NCBI GenBank assembly: GCA_002297865.1
Contig: DBKX01000287.1
Coordinates: 1-5,046, forward strand
Direction: 5' to 3'
DNA from: Lachnoclostridium sp. UBA739
Lineage (GTDB): Bacteria; Bacillota_A; Clostridia; Lachnospirales; Lachnospiraceae
Length of the DNA: 5,046 nucleotides
This document shows positions 1-5,046 of the stretch, in pieces. Below the pieces are notes generated by a model. The model had not been told where the DNA came from. It did not search any database and was given only the letters and a program-made list of their open reading frames with translations. Each line of letters opens with the position of its first letter. Within the stretch, counting starts at the first letter, position 1. The translations under genes were made by a program, and so were the position numbers.

Positions 1-271
1 AGCCACCTTTATTTGTTTTTGGCTCACTGGCAATGATACTGTCACATTCATCAATTGCATCTGAAAACTCTTTAAACGAATCCGATACCTTAACAGAATC
101 AAACTCATGTCCACACGCTGGACATTTTGCTGTATAGCTTGATAACTTCATTCCACAAGATGGACAAATAACACCATTTTGTGCAGATTGCCCTTCAACC
201 TTCTTTCCACATTTCGGACAGTATTGTGCGTTATCCTCTAACTTTTCTCCACAGTCAGAACAAAATGCCAT
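1..271 (-). CDS. Double zinc-ribbon domain protein (5' part only)
   Basis: The first 90 codons are visible; the gene runs off the left edge. The protein begins MAFCSDCGEKL and carries two CxxC...CxxC zinc ribbons: C4/C7 with C18/C21, and C36/C39 with C50/C53. Each pair follows the C-x-x-C-G pattern of zinc-ribbon/DZR domains, which bind structural zinc. After residue 58 the sequence becomes polar and probably helical, heading towards a C-terminal region outside the window. No signal peptide or membrane segment is seen in this part, so it is probably cytoplasmic. The ATG at 269-271 is supported by a perfect AGGAGG (280-285) eight bases upstream. The gene has its own promoter (335-363) and is separated from bioA by about 240 bases, so it is probably not part of the biotin operon. 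Zinc ribbons of this kind occur in many unrelated small proteins, and I cannot assign a function. Confidence 0.85.
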   Translation of the reverse strand, partial: MAFCSDCGEKLEDNAQYCPKCGKKVEGQSAQNGVICPSCGMKLSSYTAKCPACGHEFDSVKVSDSFKEFSDAIDECDSIIASEPKTNKGG

Positions 272-302
272 TTTTATTTCCTCCTATATTCATGTTATTG
301 TA

Positions 303-325
303 TACTATATATTACATATATAGTA
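303..325. promoter_or_regulatory. AT-rich inverted repeat, possible operator at the zinc-ribbon gene promoter
   Basis: There is a perfect 9-bp inverted repeat, tactatata (303-311) and tatatagta (317-325), around a 5-base centre. It begins about ten bases downstream of the predicted -10 hexamer, so it would cover roughly +3 to +25 of the transcript, a common place for a repressor site. The TACTATA...TATAGTA shape with flanking TGTA/TACA resembles operators of some GntR (YtrA-type) regulators, but no such regulator gene is in the window and this is only inference. AT-rich palindromes also arise by chance in DNA of this composition. Confidence 0.35.
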
Positions 326-334
326 CATATTAAC

Positions 335-363
335 ATTTTATCAGTAAGTTGTTATTAATTCAA
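335..363 (-). promoter_or_regulatory. Sigma-A promoter of the zinc-ribbon gene
   Basis: On the minus strand there is a -35 hexamer TTGAAT (358-363), a 17-base spacer and a -10 hexamer TAAAAT (335-340), each one mismatch or two from consensus. Predicted start of transcription is near 328, giving a leader of about 57 bases to the ATG at 271. Confidence 0.6.
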
Positions 364-509
364 TTACGACTATATAGTTCGCCTATAATAATCTACAAAA
401 GGTATCTTGTCATTTCCTATTGCTCCCATAAATAGGGTGAATTATAAAAAATATCGTCATTTCAAGTATGCAATCTTCTTACAACTTCTTTGTTTTGAGA
501 AAATATCAA

Positions 510-1712
510 TTAATGTTCCACAAACCATGCCTTCATAGTGTCCAACACTTTTATAAGTTCCTCCTCAGAGATGATATACGGCACCATTGCATATAAATAT
601 TTTAAGAAAGGTCTGCTAAACACACCTCTTTCATATGCAAACTGGTGATATCCCTTTAATGTTGCTTCCTCTTTTACTTCTATACAAACACAACCTCCCA
701 TTATCCTCACTTCGTTTATACGGGGGTCCGAAAAGTTCTCCATTTCCCGGCGGGTAATTTCTTCAATTTTTCTAATTTTCTGCATATAATTCTGTGATTC
801 AAATACTTCTATCGACTTAAGGGCTACGCTACATGCCAATGCATTGCCCATAAAAGTTGGTCCATGCATGAAAGCATGTTCCGGATTCTCATCGTAAAAT
901 CCATTAAAAACTTTTTTACTAGCAACTGTCACTGCATGACCAATATATCCACCAGTAAGAGCCTTACCCAAAACTAAAATATCTGGCTGAACAAGATCTG
1001 CCACGAAGCGGTTTCCAGTACGTCCAAATCCTGTTGCCACCTCATCAAAAATCAAAAGTACATCATATTGATTGCATAGTTCTCTAGCCTTTTCTAGAAA
1101 AGCAACATCATACATCCGCATTCCGCCTGCACCTTGTAAAAGAGGTTCCACAATAAAGCAATTGAATCGGTCATGATATTTTTCAAATGCCTGCTCAAGT
1201 GCTTCAATTTCTGTCGGAATATGTACCACGTATTCACTCTCTCCATATGCCTGCAAAACAAAATGATAATCTGCATCATCTCCGACTTCCATCGTTTTAA
1301 ACGTATCACCATGATAAGCATTTTCTAATGCCAGAATCATCGTCCGTTGTCTTTCTCCTTGATTCATATAATATTGCAGCGCCATTTTGAGTGCTACTTC
1401 CACAGCTACACTTCCTGAATCAGAAAAGAAAGAATAATTCAAATCACCGGGCAAATAGCTTTGAAGTTTATCTGCCAATTTTTGAACTGGCTCATGGGTT
1501 AACCCGCCTAACATCACATGAGAAAATTTCTCCACCTGTGAAATAATCGCCTCATTCAGCTCTGGATGCTTATAACCATGTATCACGCTCCACCAGGACG
1601 ATACTGAATCAATCAGCTTTTGATTCTCTGTATATAGATAAACACCTTCGGCGTCTACAATTTTATAAGGTTTCTTCATTGTTTTCATCTGTTCATATGG
1701 ATACCAAATCAT
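510..1712 (-). CDS. bioA: Adenosylmethionine--8-amino-7-oxononanoate aminotransferase
   Basis: BioA is a cytoplasmic PLP enzyme that moves an amino group from S-adenosylmethionine to 8-amino-7-oxononanoate, giving 7,8-diaminononanoate, the third-last step of biotin synthesis. The whole family pattern is present. It has WYPY at the N-terminus, SSWWSVIHGYKHP (substrate pocket, 38-50), SDSGS (PLP phosphate, 97-101), AYHGDTF (132-138), and EPLLQGAGGMRMY. FDEVATGFGRTG carries the PLP-pairing aspartate at 223, GKALTGGY the Schiff-base lysine at 250, then FMHGPTFMGN and a C-terminal RPF arginine at 367. At 400 residues it is slightly short of the usual 420-450 but has no obvious gap. I start it at ATG 1712, eight bases from the AGGAGG at 1721-1726; GTG 1715 would be only five bases away. 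It follows bioD by 15 bases and is the last gene of the operon. I see no clear intrinsic terminator between its stop and position 364. Confidence 0.95.
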   Translation of the reverse strand: MIWYPYEQMKTMKKPYKIVDAEGVYLYTENQKLIDSVSSWWSVIHGYKHPELNEAIISQVEKFSHVMLGGLTHEPVQKLADKLQSYLPGDLNYSFFSDSGSVAVEVALKMALQYYMNQGERQRTMILALENAYHGDTFKTMEVGDDADYHFVLQAYGESEYVVHIPTEIEALEQAFEKYHDRFNCFIVEPLLQGAGGMRMYDVAFLEKARELCNQYDVLLIFDEVATGFGRTGNRFVADLVQPDILVLGKALTGGYIGHAVTVASKKVFNGFYDENPEHAFMHGPTFMGNALACSVALKSIEVFESQNYMQKIRKIEEITRREMENFSDPRINEVRIMGGCVCIEVKEEATLKGYHQFAYERGVFSRPFLKYLYAMVPYIISEEELIKVLDTMKAWFVEH

Positions 1713-1720
1713 CACATTTT

Positions 1721-1726
1721 CCTCCT
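1721..1726 (-). promoter_or_regulatory. Ribosome binding site of bioA
   Basis: A perfect AGGAGG lies just past the bioD stop codon (1728-1730). The eight-base spacing to ATG 1712, the same as at the zinc-ribbon gene, favours that codon over GTG 1715. Confidence 0.75.
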
Positions 1727-1727
1727 A

Positions 1728-2411
1728 TTATTCATAAAGTGATTTCAGCAGTTCAACTGAAATATCCAATTCCTTATCATCGTCACTGACACAAGCAATT
1801 ACCGGTACACCAGTCAAATATTCACACATTTTCAGATTGTCCTCCTGCATGATATCTCCCTTACGAAAATGATTAAAAATAATCCCCTTTAACGGAATTC
1901 CTTTTTCTTTTAAATAAAAAGCAGTCAATCCCACACTATTAATAGTTCCAAGACCTGCATCGGCCACAAGCAGTGTCCCTGCCTGACAGGCTTTTATCAC
2001 ATCAGGTAACCATATTTTCGCTTCATCAAAACAAATCGGACACAAAATCCCCCCTGAACCCTCTAGGGTAACATATTCATATTTTTCACAAACCTCTTTG
2101 TATTTTTCTAAAACCTGTTCGAAACGAACTGGATTTCCTTCTATTCTGGAAGCAAGGTGTGGAGATACCGCATTCCTATAAACATACGGACACATTTCTT
2201 TGAGTGGCTGGCTGACACCAGAGACCTGCTTTACATGCATGGCATCTCCAGGAAGTATTTTTCCGTCTTCTCCCTCATCATTTCCACTCATTGCTGCCTT
2301 ATAATACGCTGCAGATACACCGCTTTCTTTCAGCTTTTTCATAATCAGACCTGTAACATAGGTCTTTCCAATATCTGTCCCCGTTCCTATTACAAAAAGA
2401 TTTCTACTCAT
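1728..2411 (-). CDS. bioD: ATP-dependent dethiobiotin synthetase
   Basis: BioD closes the ureido ring of dethiobiotin from 7,8-diaminononanoate, CO2 and ATP, directly after the BioA step. It is a soluble P-loop enzyme, normally a homodimer. Seen in the sequence, numbered from ATG 2411: the N-terminal P-loop GTGTDIGKTY (9-18), the catalytic-lysine strand YYKAAMSG with K38 (YKPVQSG-type in many relatives), the EGSGG loop (117-121, EGAGG in E. coli) and a downstream FNHF segment where family members have the nucleotide-contacting Asn. Length is 227 residues, close to E. coli BioD (about 225). The frame extends to TTG 2417, but the ribosome binding site GAGGA (2418-2422) abuts that codon, so ATG 2411, six bases away, is the plausible start. 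It lies 19 bases after bioY and 15 before bioA, consistent with one transcript. Confidence 0.95.
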   Translation of the reverse strand: MSRNLFVIGTGTDIGKTYVTGLIMKKLKESGVSAAYYKAAMSGNDEGEDGKILPGDAMHVKQVSGVSQPLKEMCPYVYRNAVSPHLASRIEGNPVRFEQVLEKYKEVCEKYEYVTLEGSGGILCPICFDEAKIWLPDVIKACQAGTLLVADAGLGTINSVGLTAFYLKEKGIPLKGIIFNHFRKGDIMQEDNLKMCEYLTGVPVIACVSDDDKELDISVELLKSLYE

Positions 2412-2417
2412 GTTCAA

Positions 2418-2422
2418 TCCTC
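2418..2422 (-). promoter_or_regulatory. Ribosome binding site of bioD
   Basis: GAGGA lies six bases from ATG 2411 and directly against TTG 2417. This excludes the upstream TTG as a workable start and shortens BioD by two residues relative to the longest frame. Confidence 0.65.
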
Positions 2423-2430
2423 GCTTTCTT

Positions 2431-2976
2431 TTATAACTTTCCTTCTTTTATAATTGGAATCAGTCGTTCTCCCAAAAATGCTCCTAAAATACAAAGAATC
2501 ATATCACCTGGCACTGCCAAAATAAAACAATATAGGAACAGTGACCAGAGTCCGATCGGATTATTAAGATAAAAGGCACTAATCAGATAGTAGTACACCA
2601 TTCCTAAAAGATATACGATGAAAAGACCAGCAAAATTAGCTCCTAGCAATCTTAAAAAGCTAGGTTTGTTTTTTTGATTGGCAATCACTCCTGTAACAAA
2701 AGCGCCTGCTGCAAAACCTATGATGTAACCAAAACTTGGCTGAAATATGTATCCGATTCCTCCTCCTTGTGCAAAAATCGGAAGACCGATAAGTCCTAAC
2801 AGAATATAAATTCCAACTGCAAGACTTCCTTTCTTTCCGCCAAGCAAAAGTCCAGCTAACATCGTAAAAAGATATTGCAAAGTAAACGGAACAACTGGTA
2901 TCGGAACTTTAATAAATGCTCCTACGGCAATTAACGCTACAAACATAGCACATAAAATCATGTCTTTTGTTTTCAA
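2431..2976 (-). CDS. bioY: BioY, biotin-binding S component of an ECF transporter
   Basis: BioY is the integral membrane subunit that binds biotin. In Firmicutes it usually works with the shared energising module EcfA-EcfA'-EcfT, which is encoded elsewhere. The 181-residue protein is almost entirely hydrophobic, with about six membrane segments. It shows the family signature in order: PIPVVPFTLQYLFTMLAGLL (26-45), LLGGKKGS, a GLIGLPIFAQGGGIGYIFQP stretch (61-80) leading into SFGYIIGF, and the C-terminal VPGDMILCILGAFLG (155-169). It starts at TTG 2976: a full-length GGAGGTGA (2984-2991) lies seven bases upstream, whereas the first in-frame ATG (2961) is 22 bases away and would remove residues before the first membrane segment. 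It is the first gene of the bioY-bioD-bioA operon, behind a promoter overlapped by a BirA-type operator, so expression should fall when biotin is plentiful. Confidence 0.95.
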   Translation of the reverse strand: MKTKDMILCAMFVALIAVGAFIKVPIPVVPFTLQYLFTMLAGLLLGGKKGSLAVGIYILLGLIGLPIFAQGGGIGYIFQPSFGYIIGFAAGAFVTGVIANQKNKPSFLRLLGANFAGLFIVYLLGMVYYYLISAFYLNNPIGLWSLFLYCFILAVPGDMILCILGAFLGERLIPIIKEGKL

Positions 2977-2983
2977 TTATTTT

Positions 2984-2991
2984 TCACCTCC
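2984..2991 (-). promoter_or_regulatory. Strong ribosome binding site of bioY
   Basis: GGAGGTGA is complementary to eight bases of the 16S rRNA 3' end and sits seven bases from TTG 2976. The exceptional match may offset the weak start codon. The predicted transcript starts only about two bases upstream of it. Confidence 0.75.
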
Positions 2992-2999
2992 GATGTGAA

Positions 3000-3028
3000 A
3001 TTCTATCATCTAAGGGAGAAATAGTCAA
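3000..3028 (-). promoter_or_regulatory. Sigma-A promoter of the bioYDA operon
   Basis: On the minus strand there is a -35 hexamer TTGACT (3023-3028), exactly 17 bases of spacer, and a -10 hexamer TAGAAT (3000-3005). Transcription should begin near 2993, leaving an untranslated leader of only about 17 bases that is mostly the ribosome binding site. The -35 box lies wholly inside the downstream arm of the inverted repeat at 3017-3058, so a bound repressor would block RNA polymerase directly. Confidence 0.75.
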
Positions 3029-3058
3029 CCTTTCTCTTTCGAAAGGTTGACTATTTCT
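3017..3058. promoter_or_regulatory. BirA (biotin repressor) operator, 18-bp perfect dyad
   Basis: The arms agaaatagtcaacctttc (3017-3034) and gaaaggttgactatttct (3041-3058) are exact inverse complements around a 6-base centre. The core ATAGTCAACC-N14-GGTTGACTAT (3021-3054) has the layout of BirA operators in Firmicutes, where half-sites of GTTAACC/GGTTAAC type are separated by about 13-16 bases. Position supports the call: it covers the -35 box of the biotin operon. A BirA protein with an N-terminal helix-turn-helix is expected elsewhere on the chromosome. The symmetry continues through the spacer, which BirA does not need, so in RNA this would also form a strong hairpin. It lies upstream of the operon's own start, so only read-through transcripts would carry it. 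Confidence 0.8.
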
Positions 3059-3108
3059 TCGCAATTTATATTACTGTAAATTCCATAGTTTTTTCGGAAT
3101 AATTGCTT

Positions 3109-3231
3109 TTAAGGCAACAGCCACTCCTTGGCATCTTCTAATCCAGCACAAAAGCCTAGTTCGAACCCTTTTCCTAGTAACTCCTGCTTGAATATCCGTT
3201 TGCTTTTTCTATAAACATTGTCTAATTTCAT
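3109..3231 (-). CDS. Small protein of unknown function (40 residues)
   Basis: This 41-codon frame starts at ATG 3229-3231 and ends with TAA 3109-3111. An AAGGAG (3236-3241) lies four bases upstream of the ATG, slightly close but usable, and an in-frame stop lies upstream of that. The product begins MKLDNVYRKSKRIFKQELLG, a basic and helical stretch, and continues GKGFELGFCAGLEDAKEWLLP, which looks like a second amphipathic helix rich in Gly and acidic residues. There is no signal peptide or clear membrane segment. I do not recognise the family. The promoter is uncertain: TATACT (3279-3284) is a decent -10 but has no good -35 at the right distance. The gene lies between the DUF1292 terminator and the biotin operator and reads towards bioY. 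Chance cannot be excluded at this length; the ribosome binding site and the protein-like composition are the arguments in favour. Confidence 0.5.
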   Translation of the reverse strand: MKLDNVYRKSKRIFKQELLGKGFELGFCAGLEDAKEWLLP

Positions 3232-3369
3232 GAATCTCCTTCCCTTTTTTCGTTATTTTCCACGTTTTCATCGCTCCTAGTATAATAAGATGTAGCCAAT
3301 CAAGACTACTTGAGTAATTAAAATCTTTTCAGCTCATCTTCATAGCATGAATCAAAAATCTGTACCTTA

Positions 3370-3403
3370 AAAGGGAACAGATTAAAATTTACCTGTTCCC
3401 TTT
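3370..3403 (-). terminator. Intrinsic terminator after the DUF1292 gene
   Basis: An 11-bp perfect stem, AAAGGGAACAG and CTGTTCCCTTT on the minus strand, encloses a 12-base loop and ends in a run of four T (3369-3372). It starts seven bases beyond the DUF1292 stop codon. The A-tract on the other arm gives it the form of a bidirectional terminator, but there is no plus-strand gene for it to serve. Confidence 0.8.
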
Positions 3404-3409
3404 CCAAAC

Positions 3410-3688
3410 CTATCTCAACTGCTCCGAAAAACACTTCGCCGCAATCGCATATTCCTCATCATCCTCGATATACAAAACGATAGGATTATGCTCCTCATCC
3501 TCCTGTACCTCATAAAGCTGATAGCTTTTCGTATAATCCAATTGCTTCTTTCCTATAAGAGGAAGCATTGCAAAATACTTTTTATTATTCACCTCGAAAT
3601 AAGAATGAACTCCGTATTCCGCACATGTTCCATCTTCAAATGGAAGTGTCACAATAATATCCTCTAATTTTGTTCCCATAAAATCCAT
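3410..3688 (-). CDS. DUF1292 domain-containing protein
   Basis: This is a 92-residue acidic, probably cytoplasmic protein. The arrangement fits the DUF1292 (YrzB-like) family: an early ITL/IVTLPFEDGT strand (11-21), a middle strand pair FEVNNKKYFAMLPL (31-44), then YQLYEVQEDEE (57-66) and a final acidic block IEDDEEYAIAAKCFSEQL (74-91), which matches the family's IEDDEEFEEVAEAF-type ending. Members are small, widespread in Firmicutes, and have no established biochemical role. The ATG at 3688 has a GGAG (3697-3700) eight bases upstream; the next ATG (3679) is too far away. Family members often sit beside ruvX and an IreB-family gene; neither is here, so this is a stand-alone copy. It follows the recombinase by 52 bases, with no convincing separate promoter, and has its own terminator. 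Confidence 0.85.
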   Translation of the reverse strand: MDFMGTKLEDIIVTLPFEDGTCAEYGVHSYFEVNNKKYFAMLPLIGKKQLDYTKSYQLYEVQEDEEHNPIVLYIEDDEEYAIAAKCFSEQLR

Positions 3689-3740
3689 AGCAAGCTCTCC
3701 AAACTATTTTTTCTTAAATTCTATAACCTACTGTTAATCC

Positions 3741-5046
3741 CTAACTATTCTTAGACAACAACACCACCGTCTCAACGGTACTTTCGTTGTCCCAACAAAG
3801 TTCCTGTGTCTCCCTGTCTCCAAAATACACCGGAAAACGGAACTTTATGTGCTTCAGGAATCTGCCATCTGGCTGCTCCTGCTCGTAAATGCCCACCTGT
3901 TCTACAAAGCTGTTAAGAAATTCTTTCTTCTCCAAGTCAGTGAACTTATCATATAGTTTATCAAAATATAAAAGAAATTGATAGACGTTTTCTTCTGATA
4001 TTTTCTGTTGCTGAATATTCAACAGGCGGTTCTTTACTTCCTCTATACTGTTTTCCACGCCTTCAATTTCATCATACAGACGATATAATCGTGTTTCCAT
4101 ATCCTGATATTTCTTTTCATAAAATTTATCCATGATATCCAGACTGTCCATCTGCTGTCCAAGCCTTGCTTTTGCTCCGGTCAGTTGTCGGTGCTGTTTT
4201 TCCAGTCCTTCAATCTCTTTTTCTATTTCTTCTGTATCTATTCTTGAACCAATTTTATTCAGAATTGCTTCTTCAAATTTAGGATTCTGTACCAGCTTCC
4301 GAATAACTTCTTCCACTGCATTGTTAATCTTATCCTCGCTCCATTGTTTACGATATCCACATTTATGACCGTCTACCAGGCGACGATGTTTGCAGGCATA
4401 ATAGAAATAATCCTTATATAAGGTTCCATCTTTCTTTTTCTTCCGATTCACGTTTCCATACATACCACTTCCGCATAACGGGCATCTCAATATTCCAGAT
4501 AAGATATGCTCATGATCCAGACTATGCGTCTTTTCATATTTCACACCTGTTTTTTCCCGTTTTTGATGTGCCAGCTCCCAGTCTGTTTCTGAAATGATTC
4601 CTTCATGGATACCATCATGAAGCATATAATTTTCCTGCTTTACGATACGATATTCATTTCTTGTTCCAGAAACTTTCTCATTCTTCCTTCGTCCATAAGC
4701 CAGCTTTCCGCTATCTTTAGAGCTGTCAATTCCGTCTTCAACACAGATCAGATTCACCCCAAAGTCCTGCATTCTTTGCAGAGAATTTAATACATCTGCC
4801 GCATTACGACCGAATCTGGAAAGTTTGAACACCAATACAAACTGCACCTCATCTGTGCCATTCTCGATATTTTCCAACATTCTCTGAAATTCGGGTCTGC
4901 CCTCTACGCTTTTTCCAGATTTACCTTCATCTGAATACTCGTTTATAATTTCCATGTTCTGAAATTCCGCATATCTCTTAAGTTTTTCTTTCTGAGCGTC
5001 CAGACTGTAGCCATCTACCTGCATGGTTGTAGATACTCTGGTATAT
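3741..5046 (-). CDS. Large serine site-specific recombinase, internally deleted, 5' end outside the window
   Basis: Members of this family integrate and excise clostridial mobile elements through a serine-DNA link. The frame continues past the right edge: the codons above the first visible ATG (5022-5024) read YTRVSTTMQVDGYSLDAQ, in which the Ser at 5031-5033 is the catalytic nucleophile, so that ATG is internal. Numbered from it: the EYSDEGKSGKS segment (29-39), the catalytic-arginine motif FKLSRFGRN (67-74), CVEDGIDSSKDSGKL (94-108), a recombinase-domain tail AYGRRKNEKVSG (109-120), a zinc ribbon with C181, C184, C211 and C222, a coiled coil (about 265-340), and a basic FRFPV end. Relatives of about 540-560 residues continue after SGKL with a helix of the LSAVAEIEREN type and a DNA-binding recombinase domain; both are missing. 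The frame is intact, but without the dimerisation helix activity is unlikely. Its promoter lies outside the window. Confidence 0.9.
   Translation of the reverse strand, partial: YTRVSTTMQVDGYSLDAQKEKLKRYAEFQNMEIINEYSDEGKSGKSVEGRPEFQRMLENIENGTDEVQFVLVFKLSRFGRNAADVLNSLQRMQDFGVNLICVEDGIDSSKDSGKLAYGRRKNEKVSGTRNEYRIVKQENYMLHDGIHEGIISETDWELAHQKREKTGVKYEKTHSLDHEHILSGILRCPLCGSGMYGNVNRKKKKDGTLYKDYFYYACKHRRLVDGHKCGYRKQWSEDKINNAVEEVIRKLVQNPKFEEAILNKIGSRIDTEEIEKEIEGLEKQHRQLTGAKARLGQQMDSLDIMDKFYEKKYQDMETRLYRLYDEIEGVENSIEEVKNRLLNIQQQKISEENVYQFLLYFDKLYDKFTDLEKKEFLNSFVEQVGIYEQEQPDGRFLKHIKFRFPVYFGDRETQELCWDNESTVETVVLLSKNS
4698..4709 (-). other. Likely in-frame deletion junction inside the recombinase gene
   Basis: Here GGA AAG CTG (end of the catalytic-domain text SSKDSGKL) runs straight into GCT TAT GGA (start of AYGRRKNEKVSG). 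In intact relatives, from my knowledge of the family, the first text is followed by the long helix of the catalytic domain, and the second is normally preceded by NPVYxGKI. Both sides thus have a Gly-Lys codon pair followed by Leu or Ile, so recombination across a short GGAAAG-like repeat would give exactly this fusion and keep the frame. The size, about 110-120 codons, is recalled from the family, not measured. Confidence 0.65.

Noticed and set aside
364..509. An intrinsic terminator for the biotin operon after bioA
   Set aside because: The only hairpin I see (CCC TATTTAT GGG near 427-439) is three to four base pairs with no T run. Termination may be Rho-dependent or the signal may be too weak to recognise.
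1094..1321. Minus-strand 75-codon frame inside bioA
   Set aside because: It overlaps bioA in another frame, across its catalytic motifs, and has no independent signals.
1713..1715. GTG at 1715 as the bioA start
   Set aside because: It is only five bases from AGGAGG, while ATG 1712 directly after it has the ideal eight-base spacing and is the stronger codon. The difference is one residue and cannot be settled from sequence alone.
2157..2453. 98-codon plus-strand open frame opposite bioD and the bioY end
   Set aside because: It lies wholly opposite well-identified genes, has no ribosome binding site and resembles no protein family.
3047..3080. A divergent plus-strand promoter starting from the TTGACT in the other arm of the dyad
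   Set aside because: The palindrome produces a -35 copy automatically, but there is no good -10 at 16-18 bases and no plus-strand gene downstream.
3209..3271. A 20-residue frame beginning MKTWKITKKGKE that overlaps the start of the 40-residue small gene out of frame
   Set aside because: The AGGAG in front of it is only two bases from the ATG, and the overlap with a better-supported frame makes a real leader peptide unlikely.
3318..3455. An open frame running out of the 3' end of the DUF1292 gene through the terminator and ending ...DSCYEDELKRF at 3318
   Set aside because: It looks protein-like at its end, but it has no start or ribosome binding site, reads through an excellent terminator stem, and the DUF1292 protein already has a normal family ending. 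I treat it as chance, with a small possibility that the last 15 codons are a fossil of an older gene.
4132..4790. Plus-strand open frames (4132-4368, 4605-4790) opposite the recombinase
   Set aside because: They are antisense by-products of the recombinase coding sequence; their Ser/Leu/Ile-rich composition is typical of such shadows.

Overview
The window looks like chromosome from a low-GC Gram-positive gut-type Clostridium relative, probably Lachnospiraceae. The evidence is AT-rich DNA, strong AGGAGG-type ribosome binding sites, TTG start usage, a BirA-type operator, and a large serine recombinase of the kind common in clostridial integrative elements. This placement is inferred from style and protein resemblance, not from a marker gene. 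Every convincing gene reads on the minus strand, so transcription runs from high to low coordinates.

Right part (3410-5046): a large serine site-specific recombinase enters from the right edge and ends at 3741. Its catalytic serine codon is still inside the window (5031-5033). The protein appears to have lost roughly 110-120 residues internally at about 4700, so it is probably a dead remnant of an integrative element. Fifty-two bases further on is a 92-codon DUF1292 gene, followed directly by an intrinsic terminator.

Middle (2977-3369): this holds a probable 40-residue small gene with a Shine-Dalgarno (3109-3231), then an 18-bp perfect inverted repeat that matches the layout of a BirA (biotin repressor) operator. 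A sigma-A promoter whose -35 hexamer lies inside that operator drives the biotin genes from a very short leader.

Left-centre (510-2976): a tight operon bioY-bioD-bioA. BioY is the substrate-binding membrane subunit of an ECF biotin importer, BioA makes 7,8-diaminopelargonate, and BioD makes dethiobiotin. No bioB, bioF or bioW is in the window. Ribosome-binding-site spacing supports TTG 2976 for bioY, ATG 2411 for bioD and ATG 1712 for bioA; the last two are slightly shorter than the longest open frames.

Left end (1-363): the 5' part of a double zinc-ribbon protein gene with its own well-formed promoter and an AT-rich dyad at the predicted transcription start.

I do not see a novel multi-gene system here. 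The items most worth checking are the internally deleted recombinase, the operator/hairpin dyad in front of bioY, the incomplete biotin pathway, and the unrecognised 40-residue gene.
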